Below are positions 44,526 to 55,526 of a DNA stretch of 64,000 nucleotides, piece by piece; the stretch's first letter is position 1, and the number at the start of each line of letters is the position of its first letter. This stretch comes from Tachypleus tridentatus (taxonomy: Eukaryota; Arthropoda; Merostomata; Xiphosura; Limulidae): positions 148,151,009 through 148,215,008 of the forward strand of contig NC_134834.1 of assembly GCF_004210375.1 (NCBI RefSeq). The letters run 5' to 3'. The notes below the pieces were generated by a model. That model was not told where the DNA came from. It did not search any database and worked only from the letters and a program-made list of their open reading frames with translations. A program made the translations under genes and the position numbers.

Positions 44526-44799
44526 GTGTTTTTTTTTTTAATTTCGCGCAAAGCTACACGAGAGCTACCTGCACTTAGCCGTCCCTAATTTAGCAATGTA
44601 AGACTAGAGGAAAGGCAGCTAGTCATCATCAGCCACCGCCAACTCTTGGGCTACTCTTTTACCGACGAATAATGGGATTGACCGTCACATAATAAATCCT
44701 CCACGGCTGAAAGAGGGAGCACATTTGGTACGACGGGGATTGAACCCGCGACTCTCACATGACGAGTCGAGTGCCTTAACCACCCGGCCATGCCTGGCC
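44526..44799 (-). repeat. SINE-A, full length, with target-site duplication
   Basis: Reverse-oriented; T-run then AATTTCGCGCAAAGCTACAC through to CCCGGCCATGCCTGGCC. Flanks TCTTAGGGCAAGT (44513-44525) and TCTTAGGACAGGT (44800-44812) are a 13-bp duplication with two differences. Confidence 0.92.
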
Positions 44800-45103
44800 T
44801 CTTAGGACAGGTTAACAGCTTTAACAGCAAGACTATTTCTGTAGATATTTAAAGTTTTAACACCGTCTTGTGCTCCCATTATTTCTTTGATCATTTAAGT
44901 TAGATAAATACACAGATAATTTAATTACTTCTCAATATAAACAAAACTGAATCTTAATGGTGATAATATTTAGAATCTCGAAACAGATCCACTAAAATCC
45001 CGGGATTCCGAAAAATCTGCGCAATTACAACTAATACATACTAATATTCATGATTAATTCCCCTGAGATTTATAACACTTAACTCGAAGGTTCCTGGGCG
45101 GCA

Positions 45104-45364
45104 GGGCCAGGTCAATAAGGCACTCGACACATAATCTGTGGGTCGCGGGTTCGAATCCACGTCACACCAAACATGCTCGCCCTTTCAGCCGTAGGGGTGT
45201 TATTATGTGACGGTCAATCCCACTAGTTGTTAGTAAAAGAGTAGTCCAGAAGTTGGCGGTGATGACTAGCTGCCCTCCGTCTTGTCTTACACTGCAAAAT
45301 TAGGGACGGCTAGCGCAGATAGCCCTCGTGTATAGCTTTTCGCGAAATTTAAAATAAACAAACT
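45104..45364 (+). repeat. SINE-A copy
   Basis: Forward-oriented: CAGGGCCAGGTCAATAAGGC, GGTCGCGGGTTCGAATCCAC, body with a 10-bp deletion in the GGCGGTGGGTGGTGATG stretch, and tail TTTTCGCGAAATTTAAAAT. Confidence 0.9.
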
Positions 45365-45919
45365 AGGGCTCGTTTTCGCGGTAGACTTAAGGTTTTCAAA
45401 TTATTAAACAGTTGCTCTTTATGAACAGGAAGAATTATGTTATTTGACACGAACAGAACATAACTGATTCATAGGAGCTGAAACATAAAACTTCCCTGTT
45501 TAAAGGACGTCTTGTTATTTTCTTAGTGTACCATTACGATCAACACATATGCATTACTAAGTACTAAATCATGTTATTGACTGTAGAAACATGACATATT
45601 TGAAACCTGTTGAATACTAATTTCACTTTGTATTGTTATGGTATATCATATTTTACAAGACGACGATATAGTTTTTCTAGTTATTATGAAAGCAAAATGA
45701 AATAACCAACTTTGTTAAATAGGCTCACAAGCTATAAGTACGTTAGGCACAAATAGTAAAAAATTGTTCCCACAACACTGATGTAGGTCCATAAATGTTG
45801 AAATAATATTTCTGTATATATTTGTACGCTGACTAAATTATGTGCGGCGGTGGGCCTAAACTTAAAGCATGCGATCTTATTGCCTCATGTTCTAATAGAA
45901 TACATTATTCATTTGTTCA
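45365..45919. other. no recognisable gene
   Basis: AT-rich; nothing seen. Confidence 0.45.
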
Positions 45920-46030
45920 ATTGGTTTGTTTGTAGTTAAGCACAGAGTCACAGGATGGCTATCTGTGCACTGCCTGCCACGGCTATCGAAACCTGATTTC
46001 AAGCGTTGCAAGTCCTGTTGTTTTTTTTTA
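45920..46030 (-). repeat. SINE-B, head truncated
   Basis: Reverse-oriented: GTTAAGCACAGAGTCACAGG, TATCTGTGCACTGCCTGCCA, GGCTATCGAAACCTG and GCGTTGCAAGTCC; stops before the A box at a T-run. Confidence 0.75.
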
Positions 46031-46249
46031 GACAATGAAACCCTAAACAAATAAAATTTCAGTTGACTTTGAAACATTAAAATTCGAAACTAGTGAGCCT
46101 TGAATTTGATTTTTTTTTTTTTAAGTGAGTGAGGTTACGATATACTGAAAAAAAAACCAAGATGGCAATTATGTGGGCAAGACGATAGCCATTGTTATGA
46201 TCAACTCTGAACAAAACAAACCATTTAGATTTTGAGTTGATACAGTAAT

Positions 46250-46520
46250 TGGTTCGTTTTTATTTTGAATTTCGTGCAAAGCTACACGAGGGCTATCTGT
46301 CGCTAATTTAGCAGTGTAAGACCAGAGGGAAGGCAGCTAGTCATCACCACTCACCGCCAACTCCTGGACTACTCTCTTACCAACGAATAGTGGAATTGAC
46401 CGTAACATTATAACACCCCCACGGCTGAAAGGGCGAGCATGTTTGGTGCGGCGGGGTTTCGAACTCACGATCCTCAAATTACGAATCGAGTGCCTTAACC
46501 ACCTGGCCATGCCGGGCCTA
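46250..46520 (-). repeat. SINE-A with target-site duplication
   Basis: Reverse-oriented, ending GGCCATGCCGGGCC; the segment GCGCTAGCCGTCCCTAATTT is shortened to GTCGCTAATTT. Flanking duplication TGATACAGTAAT at 46238-46249 and 46521-46532 is perfect over 12 bp. Confidence 0.93.
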
Positions 46521-46734
46521 TGATACAGTAATATACACAGAAATATGGGACTAATTGGTCAGTTTATTTGGAAGGACCATTTGGTTGAGTAATGGAGGTC
46601 CCTGTCGAACAATTCCCTCTGGTGCACATTTTAACTTGCGAATTTCAAAGGCTAGTTCTCCAAGTTTTTTATGCCTATTGTGATGTATTTTCGTGTTCTT
46701 GCATTACAGAATCGTGATTCGAACGATGCGTTGA

Positions 46735-46830
46735 GAACAAAAAGCCATCCCACGTGTTAGAAGAGGGTTTGACCCTTGCAGTGGACAAAGTACAGATAGA
46801 CTATTTCGGAGCTTTGCGTTAAAACAGTAA
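46735..46830 (+). repeat. SINE-C fragment
   Basis: Forward-oriented and old: GAGGGTTTGACCCTTGCAGTGG, ACAAAGTACAGATAGACTAT and GAGCTTTGCGTTAAAAC. Head start not recognisable. Confidence 0.5.
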
Positions 46831-47050
46831 ATATGTACTAACACACACAAGATATATACATACAGTACATGAAGCTATTGGTAAAAAGTGTTAATCACAG
46901 CGAACAATAATGAAGATCATTATTACTAGGTTACCACTTAATCAGTTGTTACCATTAACTTTATTTGATATCTCATCACAGTTTATACTAAGATTAACGT
47001 TGCCTTATTACCAGTAATTTTTAAACGTTGAAGATTTTTCTTTGTTAAAC

Positions 47051-47325
47051 GGCCCGGCATGGCCAAGCGTGTTAAGGCGTGCGACTCGTAATCTGAGGGT
47101 CGCGGGTTCGCATCCCGGTCGCGCCAAACATGCTCGCCCTTTCAACCGTGGGGGCGTTATAATGTGACGGTCAATCCCACTGTTCGTTGGTTAAAGAGTA
47201 GCCCAAGAGTTGGCGGTGGGTGGTGATGACTAGCTGCCTTCCCTCTAGTCTTACACTGCTAAATTAGGGACAGCTAGCACAGATAGCCCTCGAGTAGCTT
47301 TGTGCGAAATTAAAAAACAAATAAA
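47051..47325 (+). repeat. SINE-A reference copy, intact, perfect target-site duplication
   Basis: The cleanest forward copy: GGCCCGGCATGGCCAAGCGT (acceptor and A box), CGACTCGTAATCTGAGGG, CGCGGGTTCGCATCCCGG (B box), AACATGCTCGCCCTTTCAACC, body, AGATAGCCCTCGAGTAGCTT tail and an A-rich end. Flanked by a perfect 12-bp duplication, TCTTTGTTAAAC, at 47039-47050 and 47326-47337. The intact promoter boxes, full length and perfect duplication indicate a young insertion. The tRNA-like part is the 5-prime 75 bases or so; the loop CTCGTAA would correspond to a CGT anticodon (Thr), but the stem pairing is imperfect, so the parental tRNA is uncertain. Confidence 0.96.
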
Positions 47326-47337
47326 TCTTTGTTAAAC

Positions 47338-47974
47338 GACAAAACACGTAGTAATATCAAGACTGTTTAATAGTTTTTCTTACAGTGAAAATACATCACA
47401 ATCCTGTGAAACTGTGGCTTTTTCTTTCTTTTTTACTCTTATGGATGTTTAATGTTTTAAATGTTACAGAGTCCTGTAGTGGCACCAGGGAGTGAAAAGA
47501 GGCACTGCATCGGATCTTCCCAAAACTTTTACTGCTCGTATTACTAATGTTTTATAGAATTTGAAAAGTACAAATACTGCATTTTATTTTTAATGTACTC
47601 CATGTAAGATAGAATTAAGTATTAATGGAAGCATTACAAGTTTATACACCAAGTTCACGGAAATCTTAGAGCTAAGCCTAATAGTATCTAACTAGAATAA
47701 GTAAGAATTAACTATAGAATGAATTTCTTTGCTTTCTTTGATGTCTGACTGCTTATAAATAACTATTTGTCACCCTGTGTTACTTTTCCTCCAGTTACCA
47801 CAATGTAACCAGTTATGTTCTACATTACGTCAAATGTTATTATTTAGCTGCAAGTTTTCAAAGTTCAAGGCGTATGAATACATTCAAATTTAGATGATTA
47901 AATAATTGAAAGTTATGAAACATAGCCTCTCAAATAGTTTTGACATATACGTTTTATGTGTTTGAATTAAACAT
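47338..47974. other. no recognisable gene
   Basis: AT-rich. Nothing seen. Confidence 0.45.
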
Positions 47975-48090
47975 ATTGTTTATTTGTTTCGCATATCTGC
48001 GCAAAGCTACACAAGGATTATTTGTGTACAGTTGTTCATAATTTTACACTATTGAACTAGAAGTTAACTAAACGAGCTAGTGTGTGTGCT
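47975..48090 (-). repeat. SINE-A remnant
   Basis: Reverse-oriented: GCGCAAAGCTACACAAGGAT, GTTGTTCATAATTTTACAC and TTGAACTAGAAG; interrupted at its right by the SINE-C copy at 48092. The region 48260-48385 may hold an old tRNA-like head (GTGTTCAAAGTCC), but this is unsure. Confidence 0.55.
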
Positions 48091-48091
48091 T

Positions 48092-48201
48092 TCTAATTGC
48101 AAAGCCACTTCGGGCTATCTGCTGAGCCCACCGAGGGGAATCGAACCCCTGATTTTAGCGTTGTAAATCCGTAGGCTTACCGCTGTACTAACAGAGGGGG
48201 C
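48092..48201 (-). repeat. SINE-C, good copy
   Basis: Reverse-oriented: AATTGCAAAGCCACTTCGGG, CTATCTGCTGAGCCCACCGA, GGGGAATCGAACCCCTGATT, TTAGCGTTGTAAATCCGTAG and GCTGTACTAACAGAGGGGGC. Young-looking; the acceptor and B-box stems are still complementary. Confidence 0.88.
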
Positions 48202-48788
48202 AAACTAACTAGTTAAAAGCGCTAACCGACTTTTCTACTATTCGGCTACTAAAATCTAAGAGTATAATTTTATCTTTACTCTTATAACCCTCTCAGTGTG
48301 GAGAGAGAATTTGTGGTGTCGGGACACAAATCACAAACCCTCGTGTTCAAAGTCCAGCACGCAAACAATTACGCCACGCCCGACTTACTATGTATTTATA
48401 TATATATATTTATTTATTTAATGTATAGGTGTATCACAGTTATATATGGTGCTCAAAACAGTCTATAATTGAAAAAAATAAGTCTGCTACCTGTTTTAGT
48501 GCCAACTCAAAGTGTTAAATTTCTGTATTTATCAAATTCGCTAATAGTTGTGACAGTTGCTAAATCCGTGATCTTTCTTTAATCGTGTTGTTTTTAAAGA
48601 AGTAATAAGTTATAGTATAAATTACTGCATTCCACAAGTTATTATGAATGAAAATTATCCCCATAGATGAATGCAAAACAGGGCAGAAATAAATAAATGA
48701 AGTCATTTAGAAATTCTCGAAAACTTGGTTGTTGCTCTGTCAAATTTTAAATATTTCTTTACAACATAAAATGTGTCCGTATGTTCGT
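48202..48788. other. no recognisable gene
   Basis: AT-rich with a TA tract at 48398-48409. Nothing else apart from the possible old tRNA-like head at 48260-48385. Confidence 0.4.
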
Positions 48789-48800
48789 CGCCATGAACGA

Positions 48801-48927
48801 GTTGTTGTTGTTTTGAAGTAAGCACAAAGCTACACAATGGACTATCTGTGCTTTGCCCACCACGGGTATCGAAACCTGGTTTTTAGCGTTGTAAGTCCGC
48901 AGACATACTGCTGAGCCACTGGGGGGC
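48801..48927 (-). repeat. SINE-B reference copy, perfect target-site duplication
   Basis: Reverse-oriented, complete: TTGTTGTTGTTTTGAAGTAA, GCACAAAGCTACACAATGGA, CCACCACGGGTATCGAAACC, GTAAGTCCGCAGACATACTG and GCTGAGCCACTGGGGGG. Flanked by a perfect 12-bp duplication, CGCCATGAACGA, at 48789-48800 and 48928-48939, which defines SINE-B as an independent mobile unit of about 127 bp. The minus-strand ORF over it is an artefact. Confidence 0.95.
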
Positions 48928-49205
48928 CGCCATGAACGAACACGGGCCATTTCTGGCAGGAGAGTGACAAAGATATTCTACATACGTCTACCAAGTTTCA
49001 ACAAATTTTAATCATTTTAGACTGAGTTATTGAGCAAACATATACGAGAAAAATCGGTCCTCATGTTAACAGATAAGTTTATTCTTTTACAGTTGTGACC
49101 TTGACTCTCCTAAACCTAATTACTTCTAAGCCGGACTATATTTCAAATGAACACCAACTTTTGTACAAATCCATTCAATCATTTCCGAGAAACCTTGTTG
49201 ACAAA

Positions 49206-49410
49206 CCCACACAAGGCGTTCGACTCGTAATTTGATGGGGGCGTTATAATTTTACAGTCAATCCCATTGTTCGTTGGTAAAGGAGTAGCCCGAGAATTGG
49301 CGGTAGCTGGTGAAGACTAGCTACATTCTCTCTAGTTTTACATCACTAAATTAGGGACGGCTAGCGCAGATAGCCCTCGTGTAGCTTTGCGCGAAATTTA
49401 AAATAAATTA
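49206..49410 (+). repeat. SINE-A with internal deletion
   Basis: Forward-oriented: AAGGCGTTCGACTCGTAATTTGA joins directly to TGGGGGCGTTATAATTT, losing the B box and about 50 bp; the remainder of body and tail is normal. Resembles the deletion in the 35345 copy, though with different end points. Confidence 0.9.
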
Positions 49411-50267
49411 TTCAAATTAAAAATAAATATATATACATTTACTTCCAGCAACTCATACAAAATGCATCCACATTTATACAATTTTACGAATCTTAGTCGA
49501 CTGAATTTTCAACTGATTCGTTAACATCTTTCACATATTTGGAATTGATCACTACGAGAAATACAACGCATAATTTCTTCTTCATCCATTCATCGATCGA
49601 TCCTCCTTATAATTTTTCCTGTTTATTATTTCATCTGCAAATTATCTATTCAAGCCATCATTAAACTTCATCTGGCGATATGTTTCATGACGTATTCCTC
49701 TCCTTTTAGTAACACTTGTATCTTTTGTAACTGTATGTATGAACACATTTAATTCGGAGTAGGCGAGACAGTCGTACCTATTCCATTTTTTTGAAATATA
49801 CCAAGTTCTTCGTTAAGGTTGGCGTGTTCAAATAAACACATGGCTAAGTAATATAATTTTTTGTTTATTTTCTTGTCTTCTAATGTTTAATTCATTCTTT
49901 CATCAAGTTCTAGATAATTCTTAGAGACGTTTGCTCTGAATTTTATCTGATTTTATCATTTGTGTTTATACAGAGTGGGTGGAACGTGGATATCGAAGCT
50001 TTCTTTGATTCGTACGCAAATTGTTTACCGAACCTTCGTGCGTGTTCGTTTTGTGACGTTTTTGAACGCGCATCAACCTTACCAATCTCGCGGATAACTG
50101 AACCAATTAATTAATTAAAATTTTCACTAGTCACGCGTACGTGTCCAATTTTAAGATAGCAACTTCAACGTCAGTATTTACTCTTAATCTGTATAGTTTA
50201 TAATAGGAGACAGTAAAATACACAATTTCCTATTCCATTACAACTCAAGACTCTTCCGATAAATGTT
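49411..50267. other. no recognisable gene
   Basis: AT-rich; no repeat family or ORF of note. Confidence 0.45.
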
Positions 50268-50280
50268 ACCTATTTTAAAA

Positions 50281-50541
50281 GCCCAGCATGGCCAGGTGAT
50301 TAAGGCACTCGAGTGGTAATGTGAGGGTCTTGGGTTCGAATCCCTGTCACATCAAATATGCTCACCCTTTCAGCCGTGGGGGCGCTATAATGTTACGGTC
50401 AATCCCTCTATTCGTTGGTAAAAGAGTAGCCCAAGAGTTTGTAGTGATGAATAAGCTGCCTTCCATTTAGTCTTTCGCTGCTAAATTAAGGACGCAAATA
50501 ACCTTCGCGAAGCTTTGCGCAAAAACAACAACAACAAACAA
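50281..50541 (+). repeat. SINE-A with perfect target-site duplication
   Basis: Forward-oriented: GCCCAGCATGGCCAGGTGAT through GCTTTGCGCAAAAACAACAA. The GGACGGCTAGCGCAGATAGCC portion is shortened. Flanked by a perfect 13-bp duplication, ACCTATTTTAAAA, at 50268-50280 and 50542-50554. Confidence 0.95.
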
Positions 50542-50554
50542 ACCTATTTTAAAA

Positions 50555-51254
50555 TATTACCCCAAAATTCTCTTTCAATATATTATTTTACGTTTTACTT
50601 CAACAATAGAAAAAAAAAAGAATATTTGCTAATTTAAACTCAATAGCGTCCTTTCATACAGTTTGGTCTTTAAGTTCTAAACACAGCTTGCTTTTCTTAA
50701 CTACAACTTTTTTCTATGTTAAAAATGAGGTTACGACGCCAATAGCGTAAAATATATTTAATGAATGTTTCACAATTACATGAATCAATAATATTTATAA
50801 ACATGTTTAACAACCTTATTTATGATAAAAGTAGAATTTCAAACGTTCGAACTTTTTTGCTAAGCGGAAAACAACATCACAAACGTTTTCGATTCTAATT
50901 GCATTCTAGCATTTTCATGTTGAAGATAATTTCTTCAATACACTGAATAATAATGCGTCTCTGAGTTTAACCCGTTCTACTGTTAATCGCTAGTCTCCCT
51001 GTATGGTACATCAAATCATTTAGAATGTTATTAATTTTAAAATGATTCTATTTACTAGCTAGAATACTAATTCATCATTTGAAAATCCTGAGTGTATCAA
51101 TAAAAAAATCACTATCATACTGTTCAAATCAGCTGCAGAAACAAAAATTAATACACATTTTTTGTTAAGTTTTCTTTACATTATCAGGTTTTAAAAACTT
51201 AGAATCCATCTTCTTAATTTCACTAGACTGGAAAGGAGACTTTTATATACTAAA
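50555..51254. other. no recognisable gene
   Basis: AT-rich; nothing seen. Confidence 0.45.
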
Positions 51255-51565
51255 CAATAATACGTCTGGTACTGTCGAACCAAACAATTCTGTGTGATGC
51301 TAAACCAATAATATATTTGATACTGTTGAACCAAACAATTCTGTGTGATGCGAAACCAATAATACCTCTGGTACTGTCGAACCAAACAATTCTGTATGGT
51401 GCAAAACCAATAATGCATTTGGTACTATCGAACCAAACAATTCTGTGTGATGCTAAACCAATAATACCTCTGGTCCTGTCGAACCAAACAATTCTGTGTG
51501 ATGCTAAACCAATAATACATCTGGTACTATTGAACCAAATAATTCTGTATGATGTCTAACCAATA
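51255..51565. repeat. minisatellite, 51-bp unit, about 6 copies
   Basis: AACCAAACAATTCTG recurs every 51 bp (51278, 51329, 51380, 51431, 51482, 51533). The unit length is a multiple of three and neither strand has an in-unit stop in one frame, so 17-residue periodic ORFs appear on both strands (51191-51418 minus, 51317-51559 plus). There is no evidence that either is translated. Confidence 0.93.
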
Positions 51566-52434
51566 CACCTGGCACAAGAAAAATCTTTTATGCTAAAATA
51601 TTTCTCTCAACAGCAAAACTATAACAACAAAGCTAAAATATGTTACAGACTTTTATGGCTACTGAATATTTACTAGGTAATCAGTGTTTGAATATTTTGG
51701 AACTTGTATCTTTTGTGGTTGCTAGCGATGCGAGCTGTCTTCTGCGACTCGTATTAAGTTGGACTATGTCCTCGAGGATGGCATCCATGTTGATCTCGGT
51801 CTTCTGGAATCAGTGATAACATGACTTTTTTTTAGTCGTTATTACCGTCTAAATCAGTCTTATGAGGCGGATGGTAATGCGATAACTTTCTATGATGGTG
51901 GTAAAACCGAAAACTTGACTTTTGAGAGGGAAAAACGCCAAATAAACAACAATAATGCTTTCTTGGTTGTATTTTGGGGTACATTTTAGAAGTTAAAAAG
52001 CCAATTAAACAGAAAAGAGTACCATATTGAATGTATTTTGGGTATATAGTTTTCGAGTCACGAACTCTAAGTAAGTGAAAAACGACCCTTTATTTGTTGT
52101 ATCTTTGAACAAGTTTTAGGAGTCATGAACTCCAAGTAAATAAACAAAAATAGTTTATTGGCTGTACATCGTAATTCAAGATACAGTTTTGTTTATGACA
52201 AACATCTTTAGCATTTGTAGAACTGATCTAACTGCTCGGTTGATATAGACTTTACAATGTTTTGAATACACCAAATAATCCAGATGTAACCAATATGACT
52301 GAAAACGATAAGTAATAAATACCCACATTAAAATCCTCAGGACAAGGAACGTGACATCATCCTCATATGCCACACTAGACAGAGACGATTCAAAATACGT
52401 CACACATAGTAATAATCAGTTACTAAGGTACTTA
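51566..52434. other. no recognisable gene; loose repetition
   Basis: AT-rich. A weak repetition of CATnTTGnnTGTATTTTGGG...TTTnGAGTCAnGAACTC occurs at 51955-52145. Nothing else. Confidence 0.4.
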
Positions 52435-53011
52435 ATAGTTGAAATATCCAACCATTACTTCCTCCCTCAGTAACATCTGCAGTGTACAGTAACAATCACT
52501 AACAGAAGAAATATCCAACCATTGCTTCCACCCTCACTAGTCAACCAATATCTAGACTGTACAGTAACTGATGTAGTTAACAGATGAAATATCCAACCAT
52601 TGCTTCCTCACTCACTAGTAAACCAACATCTAGACTGTACAGTAACTGATGTAGTTAACAGATGAAATATCCAAACATTGCTTCCTCACTCACTAGTAAA
52701 CCAACATCTAGACTGTACAGTAACTGATGTAGTTAACAGATGAAATATCCAACCATTGCTTCCTCACTCACTAGTAAACCAACATCTAGACTATACAGTA
52801 ACTGATGTAGTTAACAGATGAAATATCCAACCATTGCTTCCTCACTCACTAGTAAACCAACATCTAGACTGTACAGTAACTGATGTAGTTAACAGATGAA
52901 ATATCCAAACATTGCTTCCTCCCTCACTAGTCAACCAACATCTAGACTGTACAGTAACTGATGTAGTTAACAGATGAAATATCCAACCATTGCTTCCTCA
53001 CTCACTAGTAA
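52435..53011. repeat. minisatellite, 78-bp unit, about 7.4 copies
   Basis: GTACAGTAAC recurs at 52483, 52559, 52637 and 52715, then onward at 78-bp steps (first interval 76). Unit landmarks are CTGATGTAGTTAACAGATGA, ATATCCAACCATTGCTTCCT and AACCAACATCTAGACT. Central copies are nearly identical, the first copy diverged, consistent with recent expansion by unequal exchange. Confidence 0.95.
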
Positions 53012-53958
53012 ACTTCAGCAGTGTAATCATTTCAGTACTCCTTCTAGCTTCTGAAAGTAGTATCAAAATTGATGCATGTATATGGGCATCCACAGGAAAG
53101 GCTCTTATCCCATTGTAAAATGAGAAATATATTTATTTATTTGTTCAGTGCGTATACATACATATAAACACACACACATATATATATATATATATATGTA
53201 TACACCACCGAATTAGGCCTCACCCCTCCCCCAAGAAATGTTTGTAAAGGCTCATGTGCGCGTACATATTAACAAAACAGATCACTTTTGAAGGCTGTAC
53301 AATTTATTAACAGAACACAAGAAAAATAAAAAAGAGCTATTCCAAAAATCATTTTCCATCCCTGTTGAAAAATGTGAACCATTAAAATGGGCTTTCTCAC
53401 AATACTGCACAACCTGGACGATGGTCAGTACGATCAATGACGGAATTCTTGTTCACGCTGATCCACTTTTTAGCAGTTCTGTGCCTGAAAATACAACAAA
53501 CATAACGATTAATGTACTTCTAAGAATATATCATACATTCAGCATAGTCCAAAATATATCACTTCCAACAAGCTTCAAAGCATTCAAATTTCGTTACGTG
53601 AAACCTACATTTTAGAAAGTAAAGGTCTGGAGAAATTCTAAGCGGTAATAAAACAAACTTTATGATAAATGCACAATATTTCAGCAAACACGTCTTTCTT
53701 TCACTCCCTTTTATACTTCAAATTTATTAACCTGTACAAATAAAAACAAAAAGGTTAATATTCGAACAAAGGAAGTTGAAAACATAACCTGGTGATGACA
53801 CAAATTAAAGCACTGTGAACAAAAGTTCCATTTTTTTACTTTAAATACAAAATAGAATTGTTTGAGATCCTTAAGCAAAAAATAAAACAAATGAAAAGCC
53901 AAAGTTTAGGCCTAATCACTTAAGCTTAATAAAGGGTGTTTTCCCGTAACTTTTAAAT
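53012..53958. other. no recognisable gene; TA microsatellite
   Basis: CA/TA tract at 53166-53198. A 64-codon plus ORF (53421) and a 63-codon minus ORF (53711) lack motifs. Nothing supported. Confidence 0.4.
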
Positions 53959-53969
53959 CCTTATTTCTT

Positions 53970-54093
53970 GCCCCCCCAGTGGCTCAGCGGTATGTCTGCT
54001 GACTTACAACGCTAAAAACCGGGTTTCGATACCCGTGGTGGGCAGAGCACTGTGTAGCTTTGTGCTTAAGTAAAAAAAAAACAACAACAACAA
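53970..54093 (+). repeat. SINE-B, full length, perfect target-site duplication
   Basis: Forward-oriented: CCCCCCCAGTGGCTCAGCGG (A box), TCTGCTGACTTACAACGCT, AAACCGGGTTTCGATACCCG (B box), GTGGGCAGAGCACTGTGTAG and GCTTTGTGCTTAAGTAAAAA. An 11-bp duplication, CCTTATTTCTT, at 53959-53969 and 54094-54104 flanks it. Slightly shorter in the tail than other B copies (ACAGATAGCCCAT missing). Confidence 0.95.
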
Positions 54094-54121
54094 CCTTATT
54101 TCTTATTTCCTTTCAAAGAGG

Positions 54122-54556
54122 TCCCGGCATGGCCTGTTGGTTAAGGCACTCGACTCGTTTGTTTTTTGAATTTCGCACAAAGCTACTCGAGGGCTATCTG
54201 CGCTAGTCGTCCCTAATTTAGTAGTGTAAGACTAGAGGGAAGGCAGCTAGTCATCACCACCCACCGCCAACTCTTGGGCTTCTCTTTTACCAAAAAATAG
54301 TGGTATTAACCGTAACATTATAACGCCCCCACGGCTAAATGGGCGAGCATGTTTAGCGCGACGGGGATGCGAACCCGCGACCCTCATATTACGAGTCGCA
54401 CGCCTTAACACGCTTGGCCATGCCGGGCCCCGCTCGACTCGTAATCCGAGGGTCGTGGGTTCGAATTCCCGTCACACCAAACATGCTTTTAGCTTCGGGA
54501 GCCTTATAATGTGACGGTCAATCCCACTACTCTTTGGTAAAAAAGAGTAGCCCAAG
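54122..54556 (+). repeat. SINE-A host copy split by another SINE
   Basis: Forward-oriented copy in two pieces: head start 54122-54157 (CCCGGCATGGCCTGTTGG, GGCACTCGACTCG) and continuation 54432-54556 (CTCGACTCGTAATCCGAGGG, GGGTTCGAATTCCCGTCACA, then body up to GAGTAGCCCAAGA). The gap is the reverse SINE-A at 54158-54431. The copy is then cut off by a third SINE-A at 54562. This gives a relative order: host first, inserts later. Confidence 0.92.
54158..54431 (-). repeat. SINE-A nested inside a SINE-A head
   Basis: Reverse-oriented, full length, inserted into the anticodon region of the forward copy. The host sequence GCACTCGACTCG (54146-54157) is repeated as GCTCGACTCG at 54432-54441, a target-site duplication with a two-base difference. 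Ends GGCCATGCCGGGCCCC. Confidence 0.93.
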
Positions 54557-54561
54557 ATGTT

Positions 54562-54838
54562 GGTTTGGTTTGTTTTGAATTTTGCGCAAAGATACACGAC
54601 AGCTGTCTGCGCTAACCATCCCTAATTAAGCAGTGTAAGACTAGAGGGAAGGCAGCTAGTCACCACCACCCACCGCCAACTCTTGGGCTATTCTTTTACC
54701 AACGAATAGTGGGATTGACCGTAACTTTATAACGCCCCCCAGTTAAACGAGCGAGCATGTTTAGTATGACGGGGATTCGAAACCGCAACCCTCAGATTAG
54801 GAGTCGAATGCCTTATCCACCTGGCCATGCCGGGCCTG
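54562..54838 (-). repeat. SINE-A, third in the nest
   Basis: Reverse-oriented: GGTTTGTTTTGAATTTTGCG through CTGGCCATGCCGGGCC. Body GTAACTTTATAACGCCCCCC lacks the usual ACGGCTGAAAGG. It abuts the truncated forward copy; no matching continuation of that copy occurs on its right. Confidence 0.9.
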
Positions 54839-55471
54839 CATAAACGGAAACAAAGAATCAAATTAAAACGTGTTAATACATCTGTAAAATTATTTGAATA
54901 ACAAAGTCTTGACAATCAAACGAGAATTCGTACAGCAAAATATCTAACAAAAACCACAATTTCTATCTCCTATATTTATTCTCTACTCCTTTTATGCTAT
55001 CCTAGCGATGAACGTCATGAGCTAGTTTTGGTTTTTACCCTCTTCCCACTACTCCAGTGACAACGGCATTGCAGCTTAAGGCTTAACAATGGAAATGGAA
55101 TCCTGCTGCGTGTTCAAATCTCGAGATTGTAACATTTCGCTGCAACTCGTAATAATGTTCGCCTTTTCTGTCACGTTCCGACTTGATATCGAAAGAGGGT
55201 AAGAATGATCACGAAATAACAGAAAAAAAATCTAGTCACAAGGGCATAAGCAAACATTTCATACTGTAAATAAAATGTATTAACCCACTGTTTACAATCT
55301 GCCATTCTTATTTTTAACCTGTCTAGCTGTAGAGAAAATACTAACAAATCCGGATTACGTACACGGGTTCAGCGTACTGTTGTAAGGGCGCTCTGATTTT
55401 TCTATATATTTAACCCTTACCATGTATAGACATAGCAAAATAAGATACGAATCCCCATATAAATAATTTTA
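54839..55471. other. no recognisable gene
   Basis: AT-rich; nothing seen. Confidence 0.45.
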
Positions 55472-55526
55472 TGTTCGTTTCAGAGAAAAGCCACACTGGG
55501 CTATCTGCTGTGTCCACCAGAACAGC
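55472..55526 (-). repeat. SINE-C fragment (tail only)
   Basis: Reverse-oriented: GAGAAAAGCCACACTGGGCT and ATCTGCTGTGTCCACCAG; the tRNA-like head is absent. Confidence 0.6.

Noticed and set aside
47051-47125. Possible functional tRNA gene (A box, B box, CTCGTAA loop)
   Set aside because: It is the head of a SINE-A copy: the anticodon stem pairs poorly, the acceptor ends do not pair well, and it continues into the SINE body without a terminator. No genuine tRNA gene was found in the window.
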